DNA of 64,000 nucleotides, from NCBI RefSeq assembly GCF_008035925.1, contig NZ_CP036264.1, positions 3,406,443-3,470,442 on the forward strand, read 5' to 3'. This DNA is from Stieleria maiorica (GTDB lineage: Bacteria > Planctomycetota > Planctomycetia > Pirellulales > Pirellulaceae). The notes under the pieces were generated by a model. That model saw only the letters and a program-made list of their open reading frames with translations, ran no database searches and was not told the origin of the DNA. Position numbers and translations under genes: made by a program. Below, piece after piece: positions 18,452 through 27,158 of this stretch (position 1 is its first letter; each line of letters starts with the position of its first letter).

Positions 18452-19510
18452 TCACAGCGCCATCGTGTAGGCGAACGCGAGCGCACCGATCACGGGTGAC
18501 TCGTCGCCGCAGCTTGAAAACTCCAGGCAATCGAGATTCCGGAATCCGTCGAGTGCGTGTTCGTGATACGCCTCTTCAGCGATCCGCTTGTAACGTGCTT
18601 TCACATCGGCGGACAGGTCGCACACGCCGCCGCCGATGATCAGCAGGTCGAAGTCGCCGATGTAGTTGAGGTCCAACAGCGTGATCCCCAGGGCGCGGGC
18701 CTGGTCATCAAACAACTCGAGCGCCAACGGATCTCCTTTGGCCGCCAGCCCGCGCAGCGTCTTGGCTTTGTCGCGTGTGGAACCTTCCGCCGCGTTCAAT
18801 GGATGGTCGCTCCATTCTGGCAACGTCAACCGATATCCCAATTGGTGCGTCAGTCCGGTCAACGAGATCGCCGACTCGGCGGTGCACATCGCGTTGCCCA
18901 CGCGTAGTTGTTGGTCATGTTCGTATCGAAAGGCATATGGCGGAAGCAGCACGTGCCCGGCGTGTCCGGCACGCCCCTCTTTTCCACGCACCACGCGGCC
19001 GTCTTGGACTTGCCCGCCACCGAGTCCGGTGCCGACGATCAACATGAACAGCGACGAAAGCTGCGTGGGGCCGGACGCCATCGGTCCGACGCGTTCCCAC
19101 GTGAACGCACCGCTGCGAATCGAATACTCGCCGTACGCCGCCGCTTGGCCGTCGCCGATATAATGGACCGAGGCCCGTGGAGACCAGTCGCGGATTTTTT
19201 CTTCCAGTGTGGCGCGAAAGGGGAAGTTGTCCCACAGCTTCGGCGGCAGATTCGGCGTGTTCAGCAGCACACCGTCAAGCGTCGCCGGCCCCGGCGTCGC
19301 CAAACCCACATCGACGATTTGGTCGGTTGATCCGCCCAGGGCACCCAAGTGCGTTTCGATTTGGTCCAAGATCGCCTGGGCGGTACTTTGGGGACCTTCA
19401 GCCGTCCGCGATTCAAATTGCTCGGAAACCTGGACGACTTCACGTGCGTCGTTTCCGATTGCGATCGTCGTCGTCGTTCCGCCGACATCAATCCCGATAC
19501 GATACTTCAC
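18452..19510 (-). CDS. ROK family sugar kinase-like protein
   Basis: About 352 residues from the GTG at 19510 (YRIGIDVGGTTTT follows at once); an in-frame ATG at 19549 would add 13 residues. Motifs are the phosphate-1 loop DVGGTTTT, VGLATPGPATLDG, the ROK-type NDGQ-like HYIGDGQAAAYGE, and IVGTGLGGGQVQDG. ROK members phosphorylate glucose, fructose or N-acetyl sugars. The zinc-binding Cys cluster of many ROK proteins is not seen (AGHAGHVLLPPYA instead). It sits 7 bp from the convergent sulfatase, in a carbohydrate-related neighbourhood. Confidence 0.85.
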   Translation of the reverse strand: MKYRIGIDVGGTTTTIAIGNDAREVVQVSEQFESRTAEGPQSTAQAILDQIETHLGALGGSTDQIVDVGLATPGPATLDGVLLNTPNLPPKLWDNFPFRATLEEKIRDWSPRASVHYIGDGQAAAYGEYSIRSGAFTWERVGPMASGPTQLSSLFMLIVGTGLGGGQVQDGRVVRGKEGRAGHAGHVLLPPYAFRYEHDQQLRVGNAMCTAESAISLTGLTHQLGYRLTLPEWSDHPLNAAEGSTRDKAKTLRGLAAKGDPLALELFDDQARALGITLLDLNYIGDFDLLIIGGGVCDLSADVKARYKRIAEEAYHEHALDGFRNLDCLEFSSCGDESPVIGALAFAYTMAL

Positions 19511-19737
19511 CACTGCGGTCTTCCGTATGCTAGGCCAATTTCGCGGCATCGAGCGGCCACTTGCGTTCCGCGGATTGCCGACGTGATTTCAGAGGAGGCT
19601 TCCTCCGACCGATGTTTCGATTCTGTCGGCCGAAGGATTAGTAGCAAGCATATCCGTTTGCCGGAAAGTTTCCAAACCCTCCACGGTAATCGGCCCACCC
19701 AGGCGGTCGGGCGTTTTTCACCGTACGATCTCTCAAT

Positions 19738-19803
19738 GTACGATGGCCCTTCCGGGCCGTCGTCCGCTGGACTCTCCGCGACGACCTGGAAAGGACGTCG
19801 TAC
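19738..19803. repeat. imperfect palindrome (family E) in the 19.55-19.88 kb gap
   Basis: The 327-bp gap 19550-19876 has no gene. It holds arms 19738-19765 (GTACGATGGCCCTTCCGGGC...) and 19781-19803 (...GGAAAGGACGTCGTAC), pairing imperfectly. No second copy was noticed in the window. Confidence 0.5.
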
Positions 19804-19876
19804 AACCTCCGCGACCACCATAGAAGGATGCCGTCCATGGAAATGCCAGACACGAAAGGTCGGATTCGTCACAACT

Positions 19877-21043
19877 TCATTCCGTATCGTTAAAAAAGAT
19901 CACCAGGTTCTTGGTCTGGCGAGCGGCGGCGACCAGATCGACTTTGCCGTCGCCGTTCAAATCACCGGCTTTTAAATCCTCCACGGCGACACGTTCCCGG
20001 GAGATCCGCGTTTCCCGCCACTCGGTTCCTGCGTCGTCCATCGGTGTAAACATCGTGATCCCTGGAACTCCCGGTTCGTTCATCGCGCGCCAGCCGACGA
20101 TGATCTGATCGGAACCGACACCCAGAAAGTCGGCGACGGCGACCGCGTGTCCGTCCTTCAGGTCGTCGCTGAGCACGGGGAGCGGCGTCCAGAGTTCGCC
20201 TTTTTGGTCCGGTTGACGATACGCGGCGCTGCGTTGGCCGTGTTTGGGTTCGACCGTGGCGATGAAGCGTTTACCGCCGGGCAGCCGACCGTCGCGAATC
20301 TCACCGGCAAAGGGCTGGGTCAATTGGGTGGATTTCCAGCCGTCTCGCTGCCGGTCGAAATGCCATACGCCTTCTTTGGCTGCGATGATCAATTCCTCTT
20401 CCACATCCTCGTCCCAATTGACCGGGTGAAAATTGTGTGAAAGGTGCAGGAAATCACAGATGACCTCGTAATCCCAGGTCTGGTCGGGATCGTCGGGTTT
20501 CGAATACGCCAGCACCTTCAACCCCGGACCGTCGCCGTCCACACTGCCTTTGCCACGCAGGGGTTTGACCACCAATTGATAGTCGTCCTGGCCCACACGG
20601 ACCCAATGCATACGGTGCGTGCTCGGTTCGTTGTGCAACTTGATCGCCCGCCATGGTTGGGTGCGGTCCGCCGGCGGATCCAGGTAGAAAACCGCCCCAT
20701 CTTTGACGCTTTCGCGATAATTCCATTGGCCGCCGACCGCGATTTCGCACTTGCCGTCGCCGTCGATGTCACGCGCCGTCACGCAGACGTTGTCACGCTG
20801 TGTCAGGTCGCGGGCGATCACATGTTTCGTCCAACTCGGGTTCTGGTACCACTGGATCGTGTTCTTGTCGGCCAGCACGATGTCGGTTTTTCCGTCACCG
20901 TCGACGTCAGCCAATTGAATGCCATAGCCGATCTGGATCTGGTCGATTTCCACCGCTTTCCAAGCGAACTCCGGAACCGGATCGGCAAACGCGGGCGACG
21001 TGATCAAGCATAGGATCGCGAGTGAAGGTTTCCACATGATCAT
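19877..21043 (-). CDS. exported VCBS/FG-GAP repeat protein
   Basis: A 388-residue protein. The ATG at 21043 is chosen because AACGAGGAAT precedes it and a signal peptide follows (MIMWKPSLAILCLITSPAFA); the open frame to 21379 is otherwise atypical. It carries FG-GAP/VCBS-type calcium-binding loops: LADVDGDGKTDIVLADKN, ARDIDGDGKCEIAVGG, VADFLGVGSDQIIVG and GDLNGDGKVDLVAAAR, arranged like beta-propeller blades. Proteins of this kind in planctomycetes are exported and may bind carbohydrate or sense it; no catalytic residues are recognised. Divergent from the second sulfatase. Confidence 0.85.
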   Translation of the reverse strand: MIMWKPSLAILCLITSPAFADPVPEFAWKAVEIDQIQIGYGIQLADVDGDGKTDIVLADKNTIQWYQNPSWTKHVIARDLTQRDNVCVTARDIDGDGKCEIAVGGQWNYRESVKDGAVFYLDPPADRTQPWRAIKLHNEPSTHRMHWVRVGQDDYQLVVKPLRGKGSVDGDGPGLKVLAYSKPDDPDQTWDYEVICDFLHLSHNFHPVNWDEDVEEELIIAAKEGVWHFDRQRDGWKSTQLTQPFAGEIRDGRLPGGKRFIATVEPKHGQRSAAYRQPDQKGELWTPLPVLSDDLKDGHAVAVADFLGVGSDQIIVGWRAMNEPGVPGITMFTPMDDAGTEWRETRISRERVAVEDLKAGDLNGDGKVDLVAAARQTKNLVIFFNDTE

Positions 21044-21186
21044 ATTCCTCGTTGAATGAAACTTGGGGGACGCCTGCAACGAAGGGGACCGCGCGGCATC
21101 GTCGTTGTAAGTAGCAAACGGGATCATCACGCACCGTCGGGGCATTGGTGTCCACTCAAGCCCTCCCCAACCACCGCGTGCAATCA

Positions 21187-21233
21187 GAGGCGGAGCCTCG
21201 GGTGATTTCCGTTCCCAGGCGGAGTCCGGGAAC
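21187..21233. repeat. family B hairpins, partial copy
   Basis: Two hairpins, 21187-21199 (GAGGCGGAGCCTC) and 21211-21233 (GTTCCC...GGGAAC), match those at 15728-15838 and 32522-32633. They lie in the 342-bp divergent gap 21044-21385, which also contains a lone GCATTGGTGTCCACTCAA near 21142, similar to the arm at 24866. No promoter is recognised with confidence. Confidence 0.65.
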
Positions 21234-21385
21234 GAGGCATGATACCGCACGGTTTCGCTCAGGGAGGGATTCGTCGCTTGGAGTGCTGGCCGCATCATAG
21301 CACGACTTCTGCAATAATTGGTTTGCGAATTCGATACCTTGCTTCCCGCCCATCGAGCTTCCCTACCCCCTGAGTCCACCCCGCC

Positions 21386-22864
21386 ATGCCTCGACTACGA
21401 TTCGCTTTCCCCTTGATTGTCGCGGCCGCTTGGCTGGTTTGCGGTCCGACGTTTTCCGCGATCTGCCGTGCGGCCGAGCGTCCCAATGTCCTGTTCCTGA
21501 TCTGCGACGACTTGAATTGTGACATCGGATGTTACGGACACGATCAGGTCAAAACACCCCACATCGACGCGTTGGCCGGCCGCGGTGTTCGCTTTGCAAA
21601 CGCACATTGCCAATACCCGCTGTGCGGCCCCAGTCGAGCCTCGTTCATGACGGGCTGGTACCCGGATCAAACGCTGATCCAACGTAATGCCATCCATCTT
21701 CGCGAGCGGGCTCCGAACGTGACCACGTTGTCACAACACTTTCGCGACGCCGGCTACTTCGCTTCCCGAATCGGCAAGATCTATCATTACAACGTGCCGC
21801 TGCACATCGGAACCGGCGGCCACGACGATCCCTATTCGTGGAACCAGACGTTCAACCCACGCGGTCGCGACGTGATCGATCAAGACCAGGTGATTACGCT
21901 GCGCCCCGGACAATACGGCGGAACACTCAGCTGGTTGGCGGCCGAGGGAACCGACGCCGAGCAAACCGACGGCATTGCCGCCGCTGAAACCGTCAGGCAA
22001 TTGAAGCAGTTTTCCCAGTCCGGCGAAAACTTCTTCTTGGCCGTCGGGCTCTATCGCCCTCACACGCCCTACGTCGCACCAAAGAAGTATTTTGACCTGT
22101 ATCCGATCGATCGGATCAAGGTGCCGAGCGTGCCGAAGGGGTACCTGGACACGATTCCCGAACCCGCGGCAAAGTCGCTGACACGAAAGAAAGAACAGGT
22201 CGACTTGGATCCCGATCTGGCCAGACAAGCCATCCAGGCCTACTACGCATCGATCTCGTTTGCCGACGCGCAAGTTGGCATCATCCTGGACGCACTTCGC
22301 CAAACCGGGCTGGACGACAACACCATCGTGCTGTTCACATCCGACCACGGTTATCACATGGGCGAGCACGGTCACTATCAGAAAACGACGCTGTTCGAAA
22401 ACGCAACACACGTGCCGCTGGTGATCGCCGGTCCGGGCGTCTCGGACGGCGGTGTCGCCGCGACGATGGCGGAAATGGTCGACTTTTACCCGACGCTGTC
22501 GCAGCTGGCCGGGTTGCCGATTCCGAAGTCGGTTTCCGGAATCAGCCTGGTGCCCGCATTGAAAGATCCTGCTGCAAGCGTGCGTGATTCCGCATTCACC
22601 CAGTTCGATCGAGGATACAGCATCCGGACGCCGGAGTTTCGCTACACCAGTTGGGGAACCGACGGCAGCGACGGCGTGGAGTTGTACGACGTGTCCAAGG
22701 ACCCCGGGGAAATGCACAACCTGGCCGACGATCCGGCCTATGCATCGCAGCGTCGGCGGCTGGCCACCCGGTTGAGCGAACGGGTCGAAGCAGCAGAAGC
22801 AATCCCCGCGGGCAGCCGACGTGTTCGCGTGCAGTTTAATCGTCAGCTGCAGTCAACGAAGTGA
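21386..22864 (+). CDS. exported sulfatase (iduronate-2-sulfatase-like)
   Basis: A 492-residue type I sulfatase with signal peptide (about 1-29), PNVLFLICDDLNCDIGCYG metal-binding start, formylglycine motif C80-G-P-S-R-A-S, FLAVGLYRPHTPYVAPKKYFDLY, and TSDHGYHMGEHGHYQKTTLFE. It belongs to the same branch as the sulfatase at 16879 but the two are clearly diverged. It should hydrolyse sulfate esters on glycans in the periplasm or outside. The ATG at 21386 directly begins the signal peptide. Confidence 0.9.
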   Translation: MPRLRFAFPLIVAAAWLVCGPTFSAICRAAERPNVLFLICDDLNCDIGCYGHDQVKTPHIDALAGRGVRFANAHCQYPLCGPSRASFMTGWYPDQTLIQRNAIHLRERAPNVTTLSQHFRDAGYFASRIGKIYHYNVPLHIGTGGHDDPYSWNQTFNPRGRDVIDQDQVITLRPGQYGGTLSWLAAEGTDAEQTDGIAAAETVRQLKQFSQSGENFFLAVGLYRPHTPYVAPKKYFDLYPIDRIKVPSVPKGYLDTIPEPAAKSLTRKKEQVDLDPDLARQAIQAYYASISFADAQVGIILDALRQTGLDDNTIVLFTSDHGYHMGEHGHYQKTTLFENATHVPLVIAGPGVSDGGVAATMAEMVDFYPTLSQLAGLPIPKSVSGISLVPALKDPAASVRDSAFTQFDRGYSIRTPEFRYTSWGTDGSDGVELYDVSKDPGEMHNLADDPAYASQRRRLATRLSERVEAAEAIPAGSRRVRVQFNRQLQSTK

Positions 22865-22899
22865 GGCCGCATTGTCGCCGGCAAGCAGTCCATCAGCAC

Positions 22900-24588
22900 T
22901 CAGGCAGACCGTGTGCCACTGCTCGCCGGATCATAGCTCGATTCCCGAGTCGTCAGCCATTCATCAAGATGGCCCGCCAGGCTTTCACCGACTTGTTGTT
23001 CGTCGCCGGTTACCACATGGGCTCCGGCGGAAACAAAATCGTCGGTGTGGAGTTCATAGCGGGAGCGGACGATCGTGTGAACGTAGGGGGCGTTGCGACG
23101 AACATGCTTTAATATGGTCATCGCCGACTGGTGGTGTGGTACGGTGATCACGATCGCCTTGCATTCATTCAGCCGCGCGTGCTCCAGCACGTCGCTCTGG
23201 GTGGCGTCCCCGATCTCGGCGTGAAAACCCAGCTGTTTTGCTTTGCGGACGCCGACTTGATTGAGTTCGATGATCGTCACGCGTAGCCCTTTGTCGATCA
23301 GCGGACGGGCGGCGATCTGGCCTGCCGGTCCGAAGCCGATGATGGCGACATCCGGTGGCGGCGAAAGCGGGTCGCTGTCGTCCGTCGCTTCCGTCTGTGT
23401 TCCCGACAGGCTTGCCACCCAGTTGCCCAGCCGCGGAGCCGCTGGCACGAGGAACGCGCTCAGGAAAAACGACACGATGGCCGCCGAGACGACCAACGCG
23501 TAGGTGTCCTCGCTGACCACGCCGCTGGTTCGACCGATGCTGCCGAGCACAAAGGCGAACTCGCCGACCTGGGCCAGGCACAACCCCGTCGCAACCGAAA
23601 CCCGAGTGGTTTGTCCCAGCATGGCGAAGATCACCCAGATCACCAACAACTTTCCGACGATCAATGCGGCGACGACCATCCCCACGATGTGACCGTGTTT
23701 GACGATCCAGATCGGGTCGGCCACCATCCCCGCGGCGCCAAAGAACAAGGTCAGCAAGACGACTTGCAAGGGCGAGATGTCGGCACGGATCTGGGTCGCG
23801 AATGCCGAGCTGCCCAACAGCATTCCCGCCAAGAATGCGCCCATTGCCGGCGAGATCCCGACCGCGTGCGACGCCCACGCCGCGCCCAAGCCCGTGACGA
23901 CGGCAAAGATCACCGTCAACTCGCGGTTGCGATGCAACGTCAATGTGCCCAACGTCAACACCGCGATTTTGGTCAACAACAGCAAGCCGAGGATCAGTCC
24001 GCCCGCCATCAACAGCAATCGGCCGACATTCCATAGCATCTCGCCGGCGCTGCCTTCGCCGCCCAGAATCGTCATCAGCAACGCCAGCGGCACGACCGCG
24101 ATGTCTTGAGTCAGCAGGACACCCAAGCTGTTGCGACCATGGGGCATCTCCACTTCGCCGCGTTCGGCCAAAATTCGCAACACCACCGCCGTACTGCTGA
24201 GCGCGACCATCGCGCCGAACGCGACGGATTCCTTGACGCCCAACCCGAACAGACTGGCGCCGGCAAACGCCAGGGCGATCGTAAAGACGACTTGTGACGC
24301 ACCACCGAGCAGCGGCTTGGCGCCCAGCTTTTTCAACCGCTGGACCGAAAACTCCAGCCCCAGGCTGAACAGCAGCAGCGCGACGCCCAACTCCGCAATC
24401 GCTTCGATCTCATGTTCCGATCCGACCGCGTGGACGCTGCCGGGCCCGCCCAGAATCATGCCGGCAAACAAGTAGCCGACGATCGGACTTTGGCCGAAAC
24501 GCGAGAAAACGCCGCCGACCAACAAGGATGCCCCCAACAGCACCACAATGTCGCGAAGAATTGTCCAAAGTTCCATCAATCCGCCCAT
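22900..24588 (-). CDS. CPA2-type cation:proton antiporter with RCK (TrkA-N) domain
   Basis: About 562 residues from the ATG at 24588 (MGGLMELWTIL); another ATG lies at 24576. The N-terminal ~390 residues are a Na+/H+ exchanger domain with about a dozen hydrophobic segments, beginning with GASLLVGGVFSRFGQSPIVGYL and including LGVALLLFSLGLEFS, as in KefB/KefC and YbaL. The C-terminal part has a Rossmann fold (VAIIGFGPAGQIAARPL, then VTIIELN and EIGDATQSDVLEHA), the TrkA-N nucleotide-binding domain. It exchanges K+ or Na+ for protons at the inner membrane. The longer frame to 25017 runs through repeats and is not used. Confidence 0.9.
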   Translation of the reverse strand: MGGLMELWTILRDIVVLLGASLLVGGVFSRFGQSPIVGYLFAGMILGGPGSVHAVGSEHEIEAIAELGVALLLFSLGLEFSVQRLKKLGAKPLLGGASQVVFTIALAFAGASLFGLGVKESVAFGAMVALSSTAVVLRILAERGEVEMPHGRNSLGVLLTQDIAVVPLALLMTILGGEGSAGEMLWNVGRLLLMAGGLILGLLLLTKIAVLTLGTLTLHRNRELTVIFAVVTGLGAAWASHAVGISPAMGAFLAGMLLGSSAFATQIRADISPLQVVLLTLFFGAAGMVADPIWIVKHGHIVGMVVAALIVGKLLVIWVIFAMLGQTTRVSVATGLCLAQVGEFAFVLGSIGRTSGVVSEDTYALVVSAAIVSFFLSAFLVPAAPRLGNWVASLSGTQTEATDDSDPLSPPPDVAIIGFGPAGQIAARPLIDKGLRVTIIELNQVGVRKAKQLGFHAEIGDATQSDVLEHARLNECKAIVITVPHHQSAMTILKHVRRNAPYVHTIVRSRYELHTDDFVSAGAHVVTGDEQQVGESLAGHLDEWLTTRESSYDPASSGTRSA

Positions 24589-24865
24589 GATCGGACACGA
24601 GTCAATCGGCAAAATACCGCACCAGATCCAAATGTGGCGTCCGTGAAGATTTTTGTCAGCGCAGGCGGCCACGAGTTGCAATTTAGCGGCGGGTACCGAG
24701 ACGTTGAACCGATCTACCGTGATCTCGAATCCCGCAGCCGGCCGCCGGGGCGTGCAGCTCCCTCTCACACGTGACGATACGTTCCACGGCGGCGCGAACC
24801 CGCCGATGTGATGTGGTCGGGGATCCGTCGACCCTCCCCTCGCTATGCTTGACCCTCCCAGAGGG

Positions 24866-24982
24866 CATTGGTGTCTACACAACTTACACTGGCTCCCTTC
24901 TCTCCCGGCATTGTGGGGGAGAAGGGCTGGGGATGAGGGGGCCATGTCCTGGATTTCGACCCGACTTGCGTAGACACCAATG
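24866..24982. repeat. long palindrome with nested hairpin
   Basis: The gap 24589-25179 (591 bp) holds no gene. Arms 24866-24882 (CATTGGTGTCTACACAA) and 24966-24982 pair with one mismatch; inside, 24895-24906 and 24915-24926 form a 12-bp hairpin with one mismatch. Immediately downstream is a partial family A tail. Confidence 0.7.
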
Positions 24983-24994
24983 TACAGAGAGAGT

Positions 24995-25063
24995 GTTAGA
25001 AAACCCGTTACGAACAAAGACTTACAAACCGCACGACTTCTGCCGGGGAGGGGGAATTCTTAA
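24995..25063 (+). repeat. partial copy of family A tail
   Basis: The stretch containing ACAAAGACTTACAAACCGC and GGGGAGGGGGAATTCTT resembles, by eye at roughly 70%, the tail that follows the family A hairpin at 26770-26840 and (inverted) 3578-3640. Here the 30-bp hairpin is absent and a different palindrome (24866-24982) stands in front of it. Confidence 0.5.
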
Positions 25064-25089
25064 CGAGGCGCACATGCCTTCAAGCACCC

Positions 25090-25146
25090 ATCATTCTGCC
25101 CCGTATCATTCTGCCTTCCATCGTCTTGCCCCCATCGTTTTGCCCC
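25090..25146. repeat. four imperfect tandem units of about 15 bp
   Basis: Units begin ATCATTCTGCC, ATCATTCTGCC, ATCGTCTTGCC, ATCGTTTTGCC. They sit just beyond the 3' end of the gene at 25180. Confidence 0.6.
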
Positions 25147-25179
25147 AACTCCCCGGAAGCGATCCCCATCGCGCACCCT

Positions 25180-26439
25180 TCACTGCATCTGACAGCGGCG
25201 TGCTTTCCAATAGGCGGCCAAGTGATAGACGATGCCGCAGCTCGAACAGCGTCGGTAATCGATTCGTGATGCGATGTCGTTCAGTTGCATCATTTGACGC
25301 TCGTCGATCACGGCCCCATCAACCATCATCGGGATCAACGCGGATTCGCCGGCCTCACGAATCACGTGCCAGATCTCGCGATACGGTCCCCACTGCGGGT
25401 TCATGTATCCGGCCTGATTGATCCAGTCCTGGACCTTTCGCCAATCGGGACCCAGCATTTGCAATTGCTCGTCGCTTTTTCCCGCGATGGCTTTCATGAC
25501 GTGTTCCAGCCGAGGTGCTGCGAGCGAACTGACGTGTTGCATGGTTTGCAACAGTTTGCCTTTCAGCTCTTCGTCGGGCTCCAATTCATACAGCACTTCT
25601 AGCGAACACTGCATCTGCAACAGTGCATAGGCGGGGCTGTGTTCGGAAGGCGACGCCGATTGTTCGACGGCCGGGGCGGTGTATTGACGCCACAGTTGTC
25701 GATAACGCTGGCGGCCGGTCGCTTCCCAGGCCGCGGCATAGATCATCGGCAGTCGCGCCGCTTCGTGTGCTTGGACGTTCCACATCCGGCAGATGCCCAG
25801 CGGGCAACGCGTGCCATCGGCGCGACAAAAGTCGTAGTTGTTTTCCGGCGTCACGAACTCGATCATCCGCTCGGCGACGTCGGCCAAAATGCCGGCGATC
25901 TCGGTTTTCGTCGCTTCGTCAGGAAGGGGACTGCGATAGTACTTCCAAAGCCCGTGAACGAAGTGCGTGTATTGGTCCCGGGAGGAATTGATGTAGACGC
26001 TTTGGCCATCTTCGATGCAAACATTTCGGGCGACGAATCCGGGCACCCCATGCACCGTCGCACAGCGTCGCATTCCGGCGAACACTCGCGCGGCATCCTC
26101 GCGCAGGTTCGTTTCACCGGTGACGGCAAATCGGTCACAAAGCGTGCTCAGCATCGCACCGCCCAAGATCATGCCGTCTTCCATGCCCGTGCTGTAGCCG
26201 CAGGGATTGGGATACTGCCGGCCGACCTCTTCGGCGGTCGGCAAGTGTGCCAATTCCTCGCCGGGTTCGTAACTGCTCAGGTAGTCCATGAACGTTTGCG
26301 AATCCGGGTGAAAGAACCGTCCCCAGACGACCTCCCAGGCTTGTCCCATTCTCTGGTCCAGTTCAACGGTTTGCCCTTGGGCGCCAACCGCACCGGGGAA
26401 AGCAGTCAAGAGCACGCCGAGTAGTACAAAGGGTTTCAT
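25180..26439 (-). CDS. exported protein of unknown function
   Basis: About 419 residues from the ATG at 26439, which begins a signal peptide (MKPFVLLGVLLTAFPGAVGAQ). I do not recognise the family with certainty. The helical pattern with repeated aromatic/Asp stretches (YPNPCGYSTGMEDGMILGG, YTHFVHGLWKYYRS, RLPMIYAAAWEATG) suggests an alpha/alpha-barrel like that of some glycoside hydrolases or lyases, which is only inference. The C-terminus has a CSSCG motif. Its position near sulfatases fits a carbohydrate role. The open frame continues to 26667 without signal-like sequence. Confidence 0.7.
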   Translation of the reverse strand: MKPFVLLGVLLTAFPGAVGAQGQTVELDQRMGQAWEVVWGRFFHPDSQTFMDYLSSYEPGEELAHLPTAEEVGRQYPNPCGYSTGMEDGMILGGAMLSTLCDRFAVTGETNLREDAARVFAGMRRCATVHGVPGFVARNVCIEDGQSVYINSSRDQYTHFVHGLWKYYRSPLPDEATKTEIAGILADVAERMIEFVTPENNYDFCRADGTRCPLGICRMWNVQAHEAARLPMIYAAAWEATGRQRYRQLWRQYTAPAVEQSASPSEHSPAYALLQMQCSLEVLYELEPDEELKGKLLQTMQHVSSLAAPRLEHVMKAIAGKSDEQLQMLGPDWRKVQDWINQAGYMNPQWGPYREIWHVIREAGESALIPMMVDGAVIDERQMMQLNDIASRIDYRRCSSCGIVYHLAAYWKARRCQMQ

Positions 26440-26661
26440 GTCGCGAAGTTGTTGTGAATCAAGTGGTGGAATCGACACAGGCAAATTGCCCCAGTCCCAG
26501 CCAATGATAAAGGAATGTGTACGTCCCATTCGCCCCTTACTGCCGAGGTCGTGCGTTTTTAAACCTCGGAGATACAAGGTGTTTACGCGCTTCACTCCGC
26601 TTGGCAGGAAGCTTGCTTTGACGTGGTGCGTTCGGACAAGAGGATTGGAGGAACCGAAGAA

Positions 26662-26840
26662 GCCCACGGATAGCAGCGCAAACCCACGGATGTAATGCGG
26701 CCTGGGATCCGTGGGTTCGCGCTGCCATCCGTGGGCAATCGCCCTCCGTGTGGTTCAGGGCGGCCAGAGGAATATGGCAAAACCCCCTTAGAATCAAAGA
26801 CTGAAAAACCGGACGCCCCTTCCAGGGAGGGCTTCTCTTT
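26662..26840 (+). repeat. palindromic repeat element, family A copy 2
   Basis: Arms 26662-26691 and 26707-26736 (30 bp each, loop 15 nt) are the same as those of the copy at 3677-3751 with few changes. The following roughly 100 bp also match copy 1 in inverse orientation. The element lies in the 719-bp gap 26440-27158; the rest of that gap (26840-27158) shows no gene or clear signal. Confidence 0.75.
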
Positions 26841-27158
26841 AGGTTGTGTCTGGGCCTTTTGCGATGCTCGGCGTCTCTGGCGGCAGTGGTGCCAGCGAGA
26901 ATCGCACCCCTTGGCGAATCCGAGCAAGCTGAAACGGCGGTCTTCTGGGGCTTGCCCCCCGATATTTGCCCCTGATCGTGTCAATGTGGTCCCGAGACAC
27001 CAGATTTAGTGGATTTGGGGCGTCGTAAAGGGTGGCGGGGACAAGGTATCCTGTAGCGCGTGTGTTAGGACCGGTTTCACTGTCATTTTCGGATCCATCC
27101 GCCTTCCGCATCCCGAGTGTTGTCCATTGATTCTGGTCGACCGGGGTTCCGGAGTCCG

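Noticed and set aside
26695..27009. 104-codon plus-strand frame
   Set aside because: It translates the second family A element and shares only that with the frame at 3503-3865.
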